From contig CAYXUG010000070.1 in assembly GCA_964468655.1 (NCBI GenBank), forward strand, positions 1 to 8,363: a stretch of 8,363 nucleotides of DNA. The letters run 5' to 3'. Below are positions 5,292-8,363 of the stretch, piece by piece; within the stretch, counting starts at the first letter, position 1, and the number at the start of each line of letters is the position of its first letter. Source of the stretch: CAYXUG01 sp964468655. GTDB taxonomy: Bacteria > Fidelibacterota > Marinisomatia > Marinisomatales > CAYXUG01. A model generated the notes under the pieces. The model was given only the letters and a program-made list of their open reading frames with translations. It was not told where the DNA came from and did no database searches. Position numbers and translations under genes: made by a program.

Positions 5292-7067
5292 ATGTTAAAA
5301 AGCAGCATCGCTATTCCGGTTTCACGAAAGAATACAGTACTGTTTCTGGTGATGCTTTTATTATTAATATTAATCGGTAAATTTTTTTATCTCCAGATTT
5401 ATCGCTACGAAAAATACAGACAGAAAGCAGATTACAATCGGATAAGAATGGTAACCACGCCTGCGCCGCGAGGTCAATTGCTTGACAGGCACGGGAAAAT
5501 TCTGGCGGGCAACAGATCGGATTTCACTATTTCTGTCATCAAGGGTGAAATGGGTTCTGGTGGAAAAGGGTTAAATAACATTGGTAAGTATCTTGATATA
5601 TCCGGTTCAACGCTTGAGAAAAATCTGAAAAAATATTACCGCGGAAGATTTATTCCGGCGGTGGTGGCGAGAGGAATTTCAATTGAGCAGTTGAGTATCC
5701 TCACAGAATACAAACGGGAGCTTCCGGGTGTCATCTATTCTAAATTTCCTGTGAGAATGTATCCGGAAGAAACTGGGAAGATGGCGGCTCATATACTGGG
5801 TTATCTCAGAGAAATCAATAGTTACGAATTACAATTGTATAAGGAATCAGGGTACAGTCCGGGGGATTTTATTGGTACAAGTGGTTTGGAAAAACAGTAC
5901 GAATCTTACCTGAAAGGCGAAAAAGGTCACATGTATCTTCAGGTGGATGCATTGGGGAGGGAAGTGGGAAAGGCGTATGACAGGGAACCCATGCTGGCAA
6001 AACCAGGTGATGACTTGCGCCTTACCATTGATTCTGATCTTCAGCAGTTGGCAGAATCACTATTAGCCGGGAAATCGGGATCCATTGTTGTACTCGGCGC
6101 ACAAAATGGCGAGGTACTTGCCTTAGCAAACAAACCCGATTTCAGACCGGATGATTTTGCGGGATATATCTCGCAGGATGAGTGGGACAAGTATGTTTCC
6201 AACCCAGCACAGCCATTGCTTAACCGCGCTGTTCAGGGTGTATATCCACCGGGATCCTCATTTAAAGTGATTACTGCCATTACTGCCATGGAAACAGGTG
6301 TACTTGACCCTCATTGGACCATCGAGTGCACAGGAGCTTATTATTACGGAGACAGGTCATTTGGATGCTGGAAACCGGAGGGACACCGTTTGGTCAATTT
6401 GTCAAAAGCGATGACAGAATCATGCAATGTCTATTTTTATCAGTTAATTCATAGAATCAAACTCGACGATTGGTGCCATTATGCGGGCTTATTCGGATTT
6501 GGAAATAAAACCGGGATTGATCTCCCCGAAGAAAAAAGCGGAATTATTCCTAATACTCTTTATATGGATCAGAAGTATGGGAAAAGAAAATGGACACGTG
6601 GTTACCTCCTGAATATTGCTATTGGACAGGGGGATGTTCTGGTAACTCCGTTGCAATTGGCGCAATTCGCCGCAGTACTTGCAACAAAAGGCCGGATTGC
6701 AAAACCGTTCCTGGTGATGAATGAATCAACTGGAAATGTAAAAAAAGAAACACTAATCAACCTGAACAATTCGACGTGGAACAGCATCCACAGAATGATG
6801 TCAAAAGTGATGAATTCAAGCCAAGGGACTGCCTATTCCAGCAGAATCGAGGACCCATCCATAAAATTTTACGGGAAGACCGGTACAGCTCAAAATCCCC
6901 ATGGCGACCCTCACGCTTGGTTTATGGGTTTTGCAAAAAAGGGACAAAGTATCATTTCAATTTCCATCATTGTTGAACATGGGGGAACAGGCGGAGAAAT
7001 AGCAGCGCCTTTGGCAAAAATAATAGTTGAATCATTTTATTCAAAACCTGAGTTAACCCTGAAATAG
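5292..7067 (+). CDS. mrdA: Penicillin-binding protein 2, elongation-specific transpeptidase
   Basis: This is the class B PBP that crosslinks peptidoglycan during lateral-wall growth, paired with RodA. It has 591 residues: a short cytoplasmic tail, one membrane helix (about 14-36), a non-catalytic pedestal opening with 'PAPRGQLLDRHGKILAGN' (57-74), and 'GTSGLEKQYESYLKG' (195-209). The C-terminal transpeptidase carries all three active-site motifs: SxxK as S322-S-F-K325 (catalytic S322), SxN as S377-C-N379, and KTG as K529-T-G531, plus GQG (445-447). C346, C359, H365 and C378 fall where a zinc site has been described in Acinetobacter PBP2. The ATG is 13 nt after mreD, and no clear Shine-Dalgarno is seen. 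The 4-nt gap to rodA fits the obligate partnership of the two products. It would be the target of mecillinam-like beta-lactams. Confidence 0.96.
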   Translation: MLKSSIAIPVSRKNTVLFLVMLLLLILIGKFFYLQIYRYEKYRQKADYNRIRMVTTPAPRGQLLDRHGKILAGNRSDFTISVIKGEMGSGGKGLNNIGKYLDISGSTLEKNLKKYYRGRFIPAVVARGISIEQLSILTEYKRELPGVIYSKFPVRMYPEETGKMAAHILGYLREINSYELQLYKESGYSPGDFIGTSGLEKQYESYLKGEKGHMYLQVDALGREVGKAYDREPMLAKPGDDLRLTIDSDLQQLAESLLAGKSGSIVVLGAQNGEVLALANKPDFRPDDFAGYISQDEWDKYVSNPAQPLLNRAVQGVYPPGSSFKVITAITAMETGVLDPHWTIECTGAYYYGDRSFGCWKPEGHRLVNLSKAMTESCNVYFYQLIHRIKLDDWCHYAGLFGFGNKTGIDLPEEKSGIIPNTLYMDQKYGKRKWTRGYLLNIAIGQGDVLVTPLQLAQFAAVLATKGRIAKPFLVMNESTGNVKKETLINLNNSTWNSIHRMMSKVMNSSQGTAYSSRIEDPSIKFYGKTGTAQNPHGDPHAWFMGFAKKGQSIISISIIVEHGGTGGEIAAPLAKIIVESFYSKPELTLK

Positions 7068-7071
7068 TTTA

Positions 7072-8286
7072 ATGCTTGAAAAAATTAAAGACACCCCCTG
7101 GAGGTGGTTGGTGATTTCTTTGATACTTTATTTTATCGGTTTACTGGCATTGTACAGCATTGCTGTAAACTCAGAAAAGCAACTGCTTTTTTCCCGGTTT
7201 GCGAAACAGATTGTATGGCTGATTCCGTGTCTGTTCAGCTTTTCATTATTTTTGCTCATATCCAAGCGGCTGGTGTATAAGTATGCTTATCTTGCTGCGG
7301 TTTTGTGTACACTGCTTCTTTTTATTCCGTTTTTTATGAAACCGGTGGCAGGCACATATAGGTGGATATCATTTGGAGTTATGAGTTTTCAGCCGTCAGA
7401 AATTCTTAAATGGCTTCTCGTTTTGACAATGGCAAGATTTTTATCAGATCACAATCTTGAAGTGAAAAATTTTAAAACGATGATACTTCCTATATTTATT
7501 GTACTGCTACCGGCAGGTATTGTATCTCAGCAGCCTGATCTGGGGACGGCAATTATTTTGATCGCCCCTCTGATACCTTTGCTTTACTGGGTGGGCTTCA
7601 GACTATTACACATCACTCTTTTGGTCGCCCCTGTTTTCAGTGTAATCACCGCTTTCAATTATTACACATTTACTGTCTGGATTATTTTTATTGCCCTGTA
7701 TCTTCATTTTTCTAAAACGTCATTTAAAGTGGGATTTTCAAATGTATTCGGAAATATCTTTATTGGACTGCTCACACCCTTCTTGTGGAATAAACTGGCA
7801 CCCTACCAGCAGAATAGAATTCTTGTCCTCATTGACAGCACCAAAGACCCTTTTGGCGTTGGATACCAAATTATTCAATCCCAGACGGCAATTGGATCGG
7901 GCGGTTTTTGGGGGAAAGGATTCGGCGAAGGGTCACAAACACATTTGAAATTTCTCCCGGAGCAGGAAACTGATTTTATTCTTTCAGTAATCGGCGAAGA
8001 ATTTGGATTTGTCGGCGTATGCTTTGTTTTGGCCCTCTTTTCAATGTTAATACTGAACATTGTTAAAATCAGTTTTCAATCAAATGAAAGATTTTCAAGT
8101 CTTGTACTAATCGGAATAGCTTCCATTTTAATTGCTCAGGTTTTTGTAAATGTTGCCATGACCATTAACTTACTGCCGGTAAAGGGGTTGCCGCTTCCGT
8201 TTATGAGTTACGGCGGATCATTCCTAATATCCTGTTTTGCCATGCTAGGGTTAGCCATGAATATGAAAGTTGAATTGAGAGAATAA
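7072..8286 (+). CDS. rodA: Peptidoglycan glycosyltransferase RodA (SEDS family)
   Basis: RodA polymerises lipid II into glycan strands for lateral-wall synthesis and works as a complex with PBP2. The protein has 404 residues and about ten membrane helices spread over its length. Diagnostic SEDS blocks are 'YRWISFGVMSFQPSEILKW' (about 96-114), 'QQPDLGTAI' (153-161), 'IGSGGFWGKGFGEGSQTHLKFLPEQETDFILSVIGEEFGF' (274-313) and 'NLLPVKGLPLPFMSYGGS' (366-383). D301 in the TDFI motif corresponds to the catalytic aspartate of the family. The RodA rather than FtsW assignment is supported by position directly after mrdA and by the GVGYQIIQSQ block. The ATG at 7072 is 4 nt after the mrdA stop. Confidence 0.95.
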   Translation: MLEKIKDTPWRWLVISLILYFIGLLALYSIAVNSEKQLLFSRFAKQIVWLIPCLFSFSLFLLISKRLVYKYAYLAAVLCTLLLFIPFFMKPVAGTYRWISFGVMSFQPSEILKWLLVLTMARFLSDHNLEVKNFKTMILPIFIVLLPAGIVSQQPDLGTAIILIAPLIPLLYWVGFRLLHITLLVAPVFSVITAFNYYTFTVWIIFIALYLHFSKTSFKVGFSNVFGNIFIGLLTPFLWNKLAPYQQNRILVLIDSTKDPFGVGYQIIQSQTAIGSGGFWGKGFGEGSQTHLKFLPEQETDFILSVIGEEFGFVGVCFVLALFSMLILNIVKISFQSNERFSSLVLIGIASILIAQVFVNVAMTINLLPVKGLPLPFMSYGGSFLISCFAMLGLAMNMKVELRE

Positions 8287-8363
8287 TTATATGATAAAAA
8301 CAGTGATGATAAGTGTCTTACCATAGACATGGTTTACAGTTTTGGGAGTTAAAGAAGCCATGG

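Noticed and set aside
8287..8363. Start of a further gene (ATG at 8360 with GGGAG upstream), or a convergent minus-strand C-terminus (24 codons from 8361)
   Set aside because: There is too little sequence to judge, and neither reading shows a recognisable motif. The small dyad TGTCT...AGACA near 8312-8327 has no following T-run.

Overview
The window is a bacterial chromosome segment of moderate, slightly AT-rich composition. It probably comes from the FCB superphylum (Bacteroidota, Ignavibacteriota, Marinimicrobia and relatives). The lines of evidence are a promoter upstream of mreB that matches the Bacteroidota-type TAnnTTTG element, a broken secreted-protein gene built from 'GWNL(I/L)S...PGxGYW' and 'GDEVGVF...CVGAVVY...AWADE' modules typical of FCB genomes, and TTCGATATTC-type dispersed repeats. 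The exact phylum cannot be settled from the window. Stops of all three types are used: mreC ends in TGA, mrdA in TAG, and mreB, mreD and rodA in TAA.

Left part (1-1687) is debris. The 5' half of an IS1595/ISXO2-type transposase on the minus strand runs off the left edge. The right end of this insertion sequence appears to lie at about 397 and abuts a plus-strand pseudogene (about 398-1687). That pseudogene has lost its 5' part, has a frameshift near 735-738 and an in-frame TAG at 1475. Positions 1688-2215 hold no convincing gene but contain a cluster of small hairpins and two copies of a 36-bp repeat.

The middle (2216-2569, minus strand) holds the most interesting item. It is an ArsC-family (thioredoxin-fold arsenate reductase/Spx-like) gene whose catalytic cysteine codon is TGA. 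Read through, it gives a 117-residue protein aligning without gaps to the active-site positions of the family (U12, R60, R94, R107). A hairpin with a GU-containing loop starts 10 nt after the UGA, as expected for a bacterial SECIS element. A simple gene-finder would annotate only a truncated 99-residue protein starting at an internal GTG.

The right part (2836-8286) is the rod-shape/elongasome operon mreB-mreC-mreD-mrdA-rodA. It is tightly packed (gaps of 9, -4, 13 and 4 nt), all on the plus strand, and driven by a promoter at 2836-2866 with an 18-bp palindrome just upstream. MreB filaments position the MreC/MreD membrane proteins, which activate the PBP2 (mrdA) transpeptidase and RodA glycosyltransferase pair that inserts lateral-wall peptidoglycan. 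All five genes look intact, with catalytic motifs present. MreB starts with TTG, and a 29-codon upstream reading frame ends in the overlapping TTGA. Nothing definite is seen after rodA (8287-8363).
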